Below, in pieces: positions 23,908 through 34,452 of a stretch of DNA of 64,000 nt; the stretch's first letter is position 1; each line of letters begins with the position of its first letter. A program made the position numbers and the translations under genes. The notes below the pieces were generated by a model. That model did no database searches, was not told the origin of the DNA, and saw only the letters and a program-made list of their open reading frames with translations. The DNA lies in the NCBI RefSeq assembly GCF_003573695.1, contig NW_020650526.1, positions 4,183,779 to 4,247,778 on the forward strand, read 5' to 3'. The DNA is from Papaver somniferum (Eukaryota > Streptophyta > Magnoliopsida > Ranunculales > Papaveraceae).

Positions 23908-24313
23908 GAATAAGGAAACACTTTTGATACATAACAAGAAGAAACAAAAAAAAATTACATGACACTTTGCAAGAGGTAGCCCTTTTTGATGCACCCAGTT
24001 AAATTCGATGGTTGTCTTTCTTAATGTAACCTCCACCTTCTATCCCAACCAACCAAAGAACAAGCTAGTCAAGTTTCGTTCAATATTCTAAAGTGATTGG
24101 CAATCGTAACTTCCTATCAAACACCTTGAAGATCGAGGCCATACATGTATTGGTAGATCGTGCGCGTGCAAATTTCTTATCACTATGTGAATTGTGCTAG
24201 AATCAGGGTGCCTAAATATCTAGACTAAGACTCCTAATAATTATACATATTTGCACAAGAGTCAACATTTCAAGGTAAATGAGCTCCATTTTTATGATTT
24301 TTTCATTTTTTAA
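23229..24313 (-). other. F3 3' non-coding region, first copy
   Basis: 1085 bp, repeated at 26725-27809. No gene. It contains a (TA)n-(T)n tract (23874-23906) and a 3' UTR element with a small inverted repeat (23368-23414) that is conserved in F4. Confidence 0.7.
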
Positions 24314-24323
24314 NNNNNNNNNN
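24314..24323. other. Assembly gap of 10 N
   Basis: Ten undetermined bases between the truncated F3 3' region (ending ...ttttttaa) and LTR B, which starts 36 bases into the LTR (aaacgggggcctacag). The left flank 23229-24313 is the same length (1085 bp) as, and apparently identical to, 26725-27809. The join may therefore be artificial. Confidence 0.98.
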
Positions 24324-26724
24324 AAACGGGGGCCTACAGTAATACCGCAAGTGCACGGTCGTCGGTTGTAGCTCGTGCAAGTACGGGTCGATCCACAGAG
24401 ATCGGGTGTGTTTTGGGAAGTGTTTTAGCTAATTGGGTTCCTAGATTTGCTTTGGGCTTAAAAGCCTTTTGGCGTAAATTGGGCTTTGAGTACTAATGGG
24501 TTTGAATGACCTTTGAATGAATTGGGCTTAGTGGGTTTGTTAAAAATAAAATGAACTGAGCTTGGGCTCAGTTATCTTTGAAGTGCAAATGGGCTTTGGC
24601 CTTAAACTTAGGCTTTTGATTAAGCCTGAATTGGATTGGGCCTTAATGAATTTGGGCTTTGGTCTTAAACAACTGGGCTTTGGTTAAGCCCACAGTTGAC
24701 TGAATTGGGCTTGGCTATTGAACTAGGCCTTTGGGTTAAACAACTGGGCTTTAGGCTTCACTGAAGTGAATTGGGCTCAGTTGGATTGGGTCTTTAGCTA
24801 GGCCTTTGGGGAGGAACTGGACTTGGCTTGGCAGCAGAAGAAGTGGCAGGGCAGCAGCAGCTTGGCATCAGCATCAGCAGCAGCAGCAGCTTCAGGGCAG
24901 ATAGTGATGCAGCAGGAACTGCAGGAAGGCAGCTGCAGCAGCAGTGCAGCAGAGAAAGAAAGAAATGCAGCAGAAAAAGGCAGCAATGCAGCAGAATGTA
25001 CAAGCAATGAAAGGCAGCAGAAATAACAAGGCAGATGCAGTGGGTAACTAAACAGCAACAAAAGGGAAGATACAACAGGGCAACAGCAAAGATCACAACA
25101 AGTTAACCAAGGCCTAAGGCCAAGGGCAGGGATATGGAGAAGCTGAAAGTGATAACAATGCAAGTAGTAGAAGTGGCTCTAGGCATACCAATGGAATGGG
25201 AGGAGAATTAGCTTGCTATCAGCACTAATTCCTCCCATTGCTCAATCACAACAATGCAATAGATTTAAGCATACAAATGGAGTGGGAAGAAAACTAGCTT
25301 GCTCATTGTCACTAGTGAGCACTAGTTTCTCCCCACTGCTCAATCAAAACAGTGTACTGAAAGCTCTAACCTAGCACACCATCACTTCTTGACAATGAAT
25401 TGAAACACAGTTGAACAAACAAGGAACAAACATCACAACTGAAATTGAAATAACTGAAATTAAACCTTAACAGACATCACAAGGAACAAACATCACAACA
25501 TGTAAACTACTAAACAGGGAATTAACACAGGGGAAGAAACCACAATTAAACAGAAATGAACATGAATAGAAATGAACAGAAATGAAATTGAAAATTAACA
25601 TATTAACAGAACTTGAAAGTTCTGGATGTTGGCTATTCCAAACATAGTTCTAACATATACCCATATCATCTATTTATACAAACAATCAAAAACCCCAAAA
25701 CAGTGAAATTAGGGTTTGGTGAAAATTGAAATTAGGTTTTACCTAATCACTGATAGCACTCAATAGCTTCGACCCAATCTTCCTCTGACTCCCCTCATGC
25801 TATCCACGCCTCCAATTGCTTCATCTATCAATCTAATTCACCAAATCCAATCCTAACAGTGAAGAGGATGGTGGAGTTGTTGAAATAGCTTAATAGGTGA
25901 TAGGGGTGATGATAGTAGTGATGGGTTGCGGTTGTTGTGGAGAGTTGGTGGTTTGGTGGCTGTTGCAGGAGGGGTGGTGATGATGGTGGTGCGGCAGGGA
26001 AGGAGGTGGTTCTGCAGAGAGGGGGGTGATGGTGGTAGATGGGTTCGATAGAATGGGAGAAGGTGGTTGTTTGGTTAGGTGGTAGGGCTCGGGTGATAGA
26101 GTGTTAGGCGGCTTCATCCAATCTTGATGTTCTGTGACGCTGAGCCGCGAGATGCGAAGATGGTAGGTAGATCGGACGGTGATGCGGAGGTAAGCGATGA
26201 GCGACCGTTGGATTATATGATACAACAAAATCAACGATGCCAGATGGAGTTAGGTGTTGTAGTGTTAGGCGGAGATATCAAACTTTGATGAACAGCAAGG
26301 GAGCGACCGTTGGATTCAACTACCATCTAATCTGAAGGCTTGGAATTTCAGCGCTGTGGTGCTCGGCAGAGACTTCAGATTTTGATGCTCTATGAAGGAG
26401 CGACCGTCGGATGCTTCTGAGAAATGATCTGATGGCTGAGAACGGAGGCGCTTTTGTGTGTAGAAAATGAGGTTGTGTGCACCATTCTTCGCGGCTTCCT
26501 TGCGTAATTTCTTCCGGCTTTTCACTACTTTTCTGCTCTTTTCGCTCCGCGACTCATCCGAACTTTATTTATTACCTAAAAATGCAAAATTAATTAATAA
26601 AAATATTTATTCTTGAAAACAATGAAAATACAGAATATGGGATAAAATGTAGAATTAATGCATAAAAGATGAGTTAAATTGCCAACAAAAAGGGATAGAT
26701 ATATACAATATTTGGCACTCATCA
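24324..26724 (-). repeat. F3 LTR B, 36 bp short at one end, with a divergent promoter block
   Basis: It matches LTRs A and C over most of its length, but from about 25588 to 26100 it differs strongly. The TATA box there is TATAAATAG (25670-25678) instead of TATATATAA. Downstream (26560-26724) and upstream sequences return to near identity. It therefore belongs to another F3 lineage, or is a recombinant. Confidence 0.85.
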
Positions 26725-27369
26725 AATACCCCCAAACCTGAATTTTACTTGTCCTCAAGTAAAACAAAACTAAGGAAATCCTAACTATACCACTGTCGCT
26801 GGTCTCTCGAATGCATTTAGCGTATGCACTAAGCCTTTTAAACCACTAAGTGTCCCTAGTGGACGAGTTGAAGTCTCGTGAAGGTTTACCAGAGGTGTGC
26901 CTACAAAACCTAAGGACAAAATATAAGCTCAGATTCCATCAAACGTGACATGTGCAAAACAGTTAAGCTCACAGCAAAATGGAGATGTCAATCTAGCTAT
27001 CAAGGCACAATCCTAGCACTGATAACAAATAAAGACATGTGATAAGAGTGTAAAGTGTATCTACACATGTGTAAAGAAAGATCTGAAGTCATGACTACTA
27101 ATCACCAAGAGATAGTTTCTCAGGCTAAGAACTGAGGTCGAAATCTAGCTAGCTGTCCGGACTTTACGAGAATTGTGAATGAGTTGGAGGTATTTCACAA
27201 TTACTCGCGTTGTACATCAATGGCATACACCCTTCCTTGCTTATTACAAAAGAAACAACAAAAGATGACTATTTACATGACTCTTATTTACATTGACTAT
27301 TCTTTTTTTATTTTTGGAACAAGAGATGATGGAATTGATAAATACTTGATTTTTTTGGTATTTTTCTGA

Positions 27370-27403
<34 letters not shown>

Positions 27404-28144
27404 GAATAAGGAAACACTTTTGATACATAACAAGAAGAAACAAAAAAAAATTACATGACACTTTGCAAGAGGTAGCCCTTTTTGATGCACCCAGTTAAAT
27501 TCGATGGTTGTCTTTCTTAATGTAACCTCCACCTTCTATCCCAACCAACCAAAGAACAAGCTAGTCAAGTTTCGTTCAATATTCTAAAGTGATTGGCAAT
27601 CGTAACTTCCTATCAAACACCTTGAAGATCGAGGCCATACATGTATTGGTAGATCGTGCGCGTGCAAATTTCTTATCACTATGTGAATTGTGCTAGAATC
27701 AGGGTGCCTAAATATCTAGACTAAGACTCCTAATAATTATACATATTTGCACAAGAGTCAACATTTCAAGGTAAATGAGCTCCATTTTTATGATTTTTTC
27801 ATTTTTTAATTTTTTTGAATTTTGACTTTTTAATTTTTTTGGAATTTTTCAATTTTTTTTTCAAAAAGAAGAAGGAGTTTGTTTTCAATTATAGCATATT
27901 ATCGTGGCATCTACTCTATACCCCCAAACCTAAACTAAACATTGTCCTCAATGTTTCAAAATATGGAAAAGATTAAAATGCAACATATGGAAAGGGACAT
28001 GCTGAGTAGAGTAAAAGGAGAGAGAATACCCGATTTCGGCGAAAGCAGAATTAAAACTCCGTTATTCAAGGCAAAAATCCAACATATTTCAGCCGAGATC
28101 ATATTGGATTAGAAAAATATATACAAAAGGAACAAAAGGGTTTT
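26725..28144 (-). other. F3 3' non-coding region, second copy, up to the gag stop
   Basis: 26725-27809 repeats 23229-24313. 27810-28144 is T-rich and then holds the second polypurine-like block. There is no pol coding sequence. Confidence 0.7.
27915..27950 (-). promoter_or_regulatory. Second polypurine-like block, between gag and the 3' region of F3
   Basis: Element strand TTGAGGACAATGTTTAG followed by GTTTGGGGGTAT. It is a near copy of the tract at the 3' LTR, about 1.2 kb upstream. F4 has the same two-block layout (50462-50499 and 51462-51495). Confidence 0.7.
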
Positions 28145-29668
28145 TTAAGAAATTTTAACTGCTGGATTATATACAAAAAATTCACCATACACTAACAATC
28201 TAAAGAGTTGAGGATCAACCCAAAAGAAAAAGTGTAAAGACAAAGGAAGTTTCAAAACACTAAAATTGGACTTAAATGGGAATGAGAGTGAAAAACCGAA
28301 TGAATTACCCCTAAACCTAAATTGTTCAACAGGTTTACTTTTAAGCACAAAATCTAACAATTTTAAGGGTTCAGGATTCAAAAGGTCTAACTCATAATGA
28401 ACTGTTTTCGGGATGGGCAAACATGCAATTTCCAACTGTGGCTCTTTAAAAGTGTTATATTTTGAAGCAAAATAGTCCAAGAGGACTTGGGAAGCACACA
28501 GTTCCAATCCTAGATTAGGAATTTTCAGAAAAATCGGTTTGACAATATGGGTACAAACCAAATCTAGGTTGGGTGGAAGGCCAACAGATTGTGACTTAGG
28601 TAGAAGAATAGGCATATCATTATCAATCAAATCAAAATCTCCTAAATCATCTACACATGTCACATCATGCTCACAATCATCAATCAAATTGGCAAGATTA
28701 CAATCAGAATTATCAACATCATCAACAGATTGATTTTCATGCATCGGCAAATCAGGGGAAACATCACATGGAATACTAGAAGAAATATCATGCATTAAGG
28801 TCGGGGCAGAGAAGCCTAATGTATTTGAACCCAAAGGTTCCATAACATTTTTATTATAGACATGTTCTTCTAACATAACATCATAATCATCATCATCATC
28901 ATGATAGGAATTTTGCAATCTAGGATAATTTTCAATCCTAAGGTCGGAGCTATTACAAGAATAAAACTCTAATTCATGGGGGTGACTCATATCATGCGGT
29001 GTTGTTCCTGTTTCCCTAACGGATTCCCATTGATGGGTTTTTTCTGCAATCTCGGCTAAAAAATTCCATGCATCATCCACAGATTTATCAATAAACTCAC
29101 CATTACACATAGACTCAACCATGGTTCGAGATTTAAAGTCTAGTCCCTCATAGAGGATGACGACAAGTCTCCACTTCTCAATTCCATGGTGCGGACATTC
29201 ACTCAACAAATCATTAAAACGTTCAAAATAGTGAAAAACAGTTTCCTCATCCAATTGGACAAAACAATTGATATTTTGACGAATAGCGATGGTCCTATGG
29301 TGTGGAAAAAATTTTTGGAAAAATTGATTAGTGAGTTGTTCCCAAGTGGTGATTGATTGTGGTCTCAAACCGTAAAACCATGTTTTGGCCCTTTCTTTTA
29401 AAGAAAATGTAAACAAACGCAATTTCAGAGAGTCTTCGGACAAATGATCAGGTTGCATAGTCCGACAAATTTGTTCAAACTCCCTCACATGAGTATAGGG
29501 GTTCTCAGAATCGAACCCTCGAAATATAGGAAGTATTTGTATCATGCTTGCATTTATTTTAAAAGGGTTATTGGTTTGAGGTAAGACAATACATGATAAT
29601 GGAATTTGTATTGATGGATACATGTATTCATGAAGAGCATGAGGTTGGTCCATTTTGAAATGACACAA
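28145..29668 (-). CDS. gag: F3 gag polyprotein, intact
   Basis: 507 residues without interruption; Met1 or Met6 (MDQPHALHEY) could be the start. Residues about 45-75 hold PIFRGFDSENPYTHVREFEQ. Residues about 83-180 form the retrotransposon gag (capsid-like) domain, with LRLFTFSLKERAKTWFYGL, TTWEQLTNQFFQKFFP and a VFHYFERFNDLLSECPHHG helix. The middle (about 235-350) is acidic and rich in Asp and His. The last 30 residues carry a hydrophobic stretch and WVDPQLFRLLVYG, also found in F4. There is no CCHC knuckle and no pol downstream. Known role: gag packages the transcript into virus-like particles in the cytoplasm. The open frame suggests recent activity, with enzymes supplied in trans. Confidence 0.88.
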   Translation of the reverse strand: MCHFKMDQPHALHEYMYPSIQIPLSCIVLPQTNNPFKINASMIQILPIFRGFDSENPYTHVREFEQICRTMQPDHLSEDSLKLRLFTFSLKERAKTWFYGLRPQSITTWEQLTNQFFQKFFPHHRTIAIRQNINCFVQLDEETVFHYFERFNDLLSECPHHGIEKWRLVVILYEGLDFKSRTMVESMCNGEFIDKSVDDAWNFLAEIAEKTHQWESVRETGTTPHDMSHPHELEFYSCNSSDLRIENYPRLQNSYHDDDDDYDVMLEEHVYNKNVMEPLGSNTLGFSAPTLMHDISSSIPCDVSPDLPMHENQSVDDVDNSDCNLANLIDDCEHDVTCVDDLGDFDLIDNDMPILLPKSQSVGLPPNLDLVCTHIVKPIFLKIPNLGLELCASQVLLDYFASKYNTFKEPQLEIACLPIPKTVHYELDLLNPEPLKLLDFVLKSKPVEQFRFRGNSFGFSLSFPFKSNFSVLKLPLSLHFFFWVDPQLFRLLVYGEFFVYNPAVKIS

Positions 29669-29837
29669 AGCCCACTATTTGGTTTTAATGGGTTTTAAAA
29701 ATTTGGTTTTTGATGGGTTTGGATTTATGGGAAAATTTTGGTTTTGGTGGGAGACATTTGAAAAAGAAAATTTGGTTTTAAAAATGGGAGCAAGTAAATA
29801 TTTGGTTTTAAAATTGGGAGCAAAAGAAAATTGGGAG

Positions 29838-29872
<35 letters not shown>

Positions 29873-30522
29873 AATAATAAAAAGAAGAAAATAAAAATTT
29901 GGTTTTTGAAATGGGAGCAAGCCCACTGTGCAAGCCTCTAATGAAATGAAGGCTGCGGCCTACGAAAATCCAAGTTTTAATTTTTGAAAGTTTAATTTGG
30001 CCCAGTTGGTTAAGGCCCGACGTTTGTTTTAAAACTTTGGTTTCGAGGTCCACTTACAAGTCCACAACCAGTTATAAGCTCAGCTGGGTTTAAACCCAGA
30101 GTCCAAAATACAAGTCCAATGAAAGAATTTAAACAAGCCCACACAAAATAAATACAAGCCCACAAATTAAACAAACAAGCCCACAAATAAATTATTACAA
30201 ACCCAAAATAAAAAGATAAAAAGCCCAAAAAATTGGGTTAATTATTACAAGCCCACAATTAAAGAAATTTGGAATCCCACAGGTTGGGTTCTCTCAATGA
30301 ATGGGTTTAGGCTTACCTTTTTAGCACAGCCCAGCTGCTCTGATATTGTTGCAAAAACCCAGTTGGGTTTTGGTTCTTTTCCTTGGTGGCGTCCCAGCAG
30401 AGGAAAAACAGGTTCAGAATAGCAGGTCCAGCAGCAAATGAAGTGAAGCAGATGCAGATGCAAATGCTATGAAATGAAATGCAAAAATAGCTAAGAAAAA
30501 CACAGATAAAACACAGCACCAA
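29669..30522 (-). other. F3 5' leader
   Basis: Non-coding sequence between the primer site and gag. It has a long T-run at 29839-29868 and, on the plus strand, repeated AAGCCCA phrases (29919, 30135, 30156, 30177, 30224, 30249). These are the reverse complement of the TGGGCTT phrases in the adjacent LTR. The short open frames here are not credible genes. Confidence 0.6.
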
Positions 30523-30540
30523 TCCCCGGCAACGGCGCCA
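30523..30540 (-). repeat. Second, upstream copy of the F3 primer-binding site
   Basis: TGGCGCCGTTGCCGGGGA on the element strand, a perfect tRNA-Asp match. It is followed by the same AAAACTTGGYAGGC tip of the LTR as the adjacent site. The two copies are 54 bp apart, so the primer site plus LTR tip has been duplicated. Confidence 0.85.
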
Positions 30541-30576
30541 AAAACTTGGTAGGCTTCTAAAAGGTCCTAAAAATTA

Positions 30577-30594
30577 TCCCCGGCAGCGGCGCCA
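30577..30594 (-). promoter_or_regulatory. F3 primer-binding site (tRNA-Asp type)
   Basis: On the element strand TGGCGCCGCTGCCGGGGA, complementary to a plant tRNA-Asp 3' end except for one base. It lies six bases inside the LTR end and marks the start of minus-strand DNA synthesis. The same sequence occurs in F4 at 47555-47572. Confidence 0.85.
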
Positions 30595-30600
30595 AAAACT

Positions 30601-33068
30601 TGGCAGGCCACGAAGAGTGTATATAAAAATGAAGCGTGATAAAAACGGGGGCCTACAGTAATACCGCAAGTGCACGGTCGTCGGTTGTAGCTCGTGCAAG
30701 TACGGGTCGATCCACAGAGATCGGGTGTGTTTTGGGAAGTGTTTTAGCTAATTGGGTTCCTAGATTTGCTTTGGGCTTAAAAGCCTTTTGGCGTAAATTG
30801 GGCTTTGAGTACTAATGGGTTTGAATGACCTTTGAATGAATTGGGCTTAGTGGGTTTGTTAAAAATAAAATGAACTGAGCTTGGGCTCAGTTATCTTTGA
30901 AGTGCAAATGGGCTTTGGCCTTAAACTTAGGCTTTTGATTAAGCCTGAATTGGATTGGGCCTTAATGAATTTGGGCTTTGGTCTTAAACAACTGGGCTTT
31001 GGTTAAGCCCACAGTTGACTGAATTGGGCTTGGCTATTGAACTAGGCCTTTGGGTTAAACAACTGGGCTTTAGGCTTCACTGAAGTGAATTGGGCTCAGT
31101 TGGATTGGGTCTTTAGCTAGGCCTTTGGGGAGGAACTGGACTTGGCTTGGCAGCAGAAGAAGTGGCAGGGCAGCAGCAGCTTGGCATCAGCATCAGCAGC
31201 AGCAGCAGCTTCAGGGCAGATAGTGATGCAGCAGGAACTGCAGGAAGGCAGCTGCAGCAGCAGTGCAGCAGAGAAAGAAAGAAATGCAGCAGAAAAAGGC
31301 AGCAATGCAGCAGAATGTACAAGCAATGAAAGGCAGCAGAAATAACAAGGCAGATGCAGTGGGTAACTAAACAGCAACAAAAGGGAAGATACAACAGGGC
31401 AACAGCAAAGATCACAACAAGTTAACCAAGGCCAAGGGCAGGGATATGGAGAAGCTGAAAGTGATAACAATGCAAGTAGTAGAAGTGGCTCTAGGCATAC
31501 CAATGGAATGGGAGGAGAATTAGCTTGCTATCAGCACTAATTCCTCCCATTGCTCAATCACAACAATGCAATAGATTTAAGCATACAAATGGAGTGGGAA
31601 GAAAACTAGCTTGCTCATTGTCACTAGTGAGCACTAGTTTCTCCCCACTGCTCAATCAAAACAGTGTACTGAAAGCTCTAACCTAGCACACCATCACTTC
31701 TTGACAATGAATTGAAACACAGTTGAACAAACAAGGAACAAACATCACAACTGAAATTGAAATAACTGAAATTAAACCTTAACAGACATCACAAGGAACA
31801 AACATCACAACATGTAAACTACTAAACAGGGAATTAAAACAGGGAAAGAAACCACAATTAAACAGAAATGAACATGAATAGAAATGAACAGAAATGAAAT
31901 TGAAAGTGAAAATTAATAGTTAACAGGACATGAGAGTCCTGGATGTAGGCTAGTCCAAACATAACTATTACAACATACCCACAGTCTTATATATACCCAC
32001 AACACATTAGGGTTCTACAAAAAAAAATTCCCAAACTGACAGAGTTAGGGTTGGTGAATTCTTACCTAATTTGATGTAGCAACATCAAATTGAACGCAAC
32101 CCATTACTCTACTTGTCCTTCTCTACCTCTCCATGCCTTCAATTTCACTCTAGCTCAACCCAATTTATCAATTTTGCACGCCTAGGGTTTCTGAAAGAGA
32201 ACGTGAAAAAGTTGAGAAATTAGATGGACTAGGGAGATGGGAGCAGATGGTATTGGTTACTTTGAGTGATAGGGTGATGATGGTGGATGTGTGGTGGTGG
32301 CAGTGAAGGTGAAGAAGGTGGTGGTACGGTGGCGGGCATGGTTTGCGGCAGGGTGATGGTTCTGCAGAGGGGTGGGTGGAGGAGAAGGTCGACTGGTTTG
32401 GAGAAGGGGTTGTTTGGTTAGGTGGATGGTGCTCGGTCACTAGGGTGTGAGGCGGGTGTATCTAGTTTTGATGTTCTGTGACTCTGAGCTGCGAGATGCG
32501 AAGATGGTAGGTAGATCGGACGGTGATGCGGAGGCAAGCTATGAGCGACCGTTGGATTATATGATACAACAAAATGAACGGTACTTGATGGAGTTAGGTG
32601 TTGTAGTGTTAGGCGGAGATATCAAACTTTGATGCACAGCAAGGGATCGACCGTTGGATTCAACTACCATCTAATCTGAAGGCTTGGAATTTCAGCGCTG
32701 TGGTGCTCGGCAGAGACATCAGATTTTGATGCTCTATGAGGGAGCGACCGTCGGATGCTTCTGAGAACTGATCTGATGGCTGAGAACGGAGGCGCTTTTG
32801 TGTGAAGAAAATGAGGTTGTGCGCACCATTCTTCGCGGTTTCCTTGCGTAATTTCTCCCGGCTTTCCACTACTTTTCTGCTCTTTTCGCTCCGCGACTCA
32901 TCCGAACTTTATTTATTACCTAAAAATGCAAAATTAATTAATAAAAATATTTATTCTTGAAAACAATGAAAATACAGAATATGGGATAAAATGTAGAATT
33001 AATGCATAAAAGATGAGTTAAATTGCCAACAAAAAGGGATAGATATATACAATATTTGGCACTCATCA
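30601..33068 (-). repeat. F3 LTR C (5' LTR)
   Basis: 2468 bp, next to the primer site. Its minus-strand TATA box is at 31987-31995. Compared with LTR A it lacks 6 bp near 31430 (ggcctaaggcc versus ggcc) and has a few substitutions, so the two diverged little after insertion. Confidence 0.9.
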
Positions 33069-33455
33069 TTATGGCGATGTCTTATCCACGAAGTTTAATG
33101 GTTAAGAAATAAACCTCGTATTGTATTCCTTAATACTATGTCTATCTAGAGTTCAAGTATGCTTCACAGTTATGTTTTCAATAAGCACGACTTGAAAGAT
33201 ACGTTGGATAATGAAACAGTTCAAGTCAAATATCACTAATTTGTCGTTGTATCTCCTTGCTTCTTCACATATTCAAGACTTCGAAATACTTGTAATGTCT
33301 TGTATCCTAATACTTTCAAGCTAACCTATACGAAGTTTAACTCTAGTACATAATCAAGCGACTCTTAACATGAGTTTTTATTCACTACAATATGACAACT
33401 AAACTTGACATACCAACGTTTTGGGGGTTCAACCGAGCAATGCTCTAACAATATG

Positions 33456-34452
33456 ATATATGACATATACGAGGCTTTAGTCCCGAATAAAAGGTTACTG
33501 TGGACCTCCGTATACCATGTTACAGGGTACCAGCGGATTCTATGGATGATTATATCCGAATTGGGAAAACAATCGCCTTTAGGTATCTCAAATTGTTTTG
33601 CGAAACAATAGTAGAGCATTTTGGTCCAACCTTTTTAAGGAAGCCTACTCAGGAAGATGTTCAAAGAATAACTGCAGAAAACACTGGGAGGGGTTTTCCA
33701 GGAATGCTTGGTAGTCTTGACTGCATGCACTGGACGTGGCATGCGTGTCTGATTGAATGGGCAAGCCAATATAAGGGTCATTTTCTAAAATCAACTGTAA
33801 TTTTGGAAGCTTCAACTGCTTGTGATTGTTGGTTTCGGCATGATTTTTTTGGACTCCCGGGTTCAAATAACGATCTCAACATTTTGTACAAGTCACAATT
33901 ATTTTAAAATCTTAAGAATGAGAACGTGTCACACTTTAATATCACCATCAACGGTCACTACTACACTCGGGGTTATTATCTAGCAGACAGAATCTATCCA
34001 TAATGGTCAACTATGGTTCAATCTTATAGTCAGGCATGTTTTGGACCGACGACTTCGAGGAAATGAAGTACTTTAAAACCCAACAAATGAAACGCAGAAA
34101 GGATGTTGAACGCCATTTTGACATACTGAAAAGGAAGTTTGCCATCATATCTGGGCCAACACGCGTTTTTGATCTTCCAGAAATGAACAAAATTTTGCTG
34201 ACTTGTATCATTCTGCATCACATGGTCATTGAAGAAACCAGACGTGACCCAACCTGGACTAGTTTTCTAAATGAATATTTGAGGCCGAATTTTATGGTGC
34301 AACATGTGCGCCCGGCAAGAGAATATAAACTTTCCACTGATAGACTCAAAAATCGGGAAATCTATGGGAAACTAAGAGAAGATATAACTAAGCACCTTTG
34401 GGCTTTAAAAGGAGCAACAAACGATGCGCTGGGGCGAGGCAGAGGCAGATAG
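33456..34452 (+). pseudogene. PIF/Harbinger transposase, catalytic part
   Basis: Continuation of the gene at 17160-17520. It begins RGFSPE then a TAA (33488-33490), then PADSMDDYIRIGKTIAFRYL. The DDE residues are visible: Asp in LGSLDCMHW (33719-33721), Asp in FFGLPGSNNDLNIL (33872-33874) and Glu in RRKDVERHFDIL (34108-34110, in a shifted frame). Further stops occur after SQLF (about 33905) and after DRIYP, and there is a frameshift near 34030. The C-terminal part ends in an Arg/Gly tail (GRGRGR). Non-functional as it stands. About 20-30 residues normally present between the halves are missing at the insertion site. Confidence 0.85.

Larger units (their letters stand above)
20760..33068 (-). 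mobile_element. F3: Gypsy-type gag-only LTR retrotransposon with three LTRs
   Basis: Flanked by perfect 5-bp duplications TTATG (20755-20759 and 33069-33073), and nested in the F1 solo LTR. Minus-strand order: 5' LTR (33068-30601), tRNA-Asp-type primer site, leader, gag (29668-28145), polypurine-like block, 3' non-coding region, LTR B (26724-24324), 10-N gap, a second copy of the 3' region (24313-23229), 3' LTR (23228-20760). No protease, RT, RNase H or integrase is visible. The LTRs read TGATGAGTGCC...CCA. The element is of TR-GAG/LARD form. The extra LTR is either a tandem product of recombination or an assembly error at the gap. Confidence 0.85.
17537..33450 (-). mobile_element. Solo LTR of family F1, interrupted by two later insertions
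   Basis: On the plus strand it starts TGAAAAGGCG and ends TGCTCTAACA, the complement of a TGTTAGAGCA...CTTTTCA LTR. The flanks are GTATG (17532-17536) and ATATG (33451-33455), a 5-bp target duplication with one change. Removing the hAT MITE (17965-18660) and F3 (20760-33068) leaves about 2.9 kb. No internal region or primer site adjoins it, so it is a solo LTR within the Harbinger transposase gene. Homologues are at 34601-35844, 39616-40860 and 55081-55641. Confidence 0.85.

Noticed and set aside
33645..34221. Minus-strand frames across the Harbinger catalytic part
   Set aside because: Shadows of the plus-strand transposase, which holds the DDE motifs.
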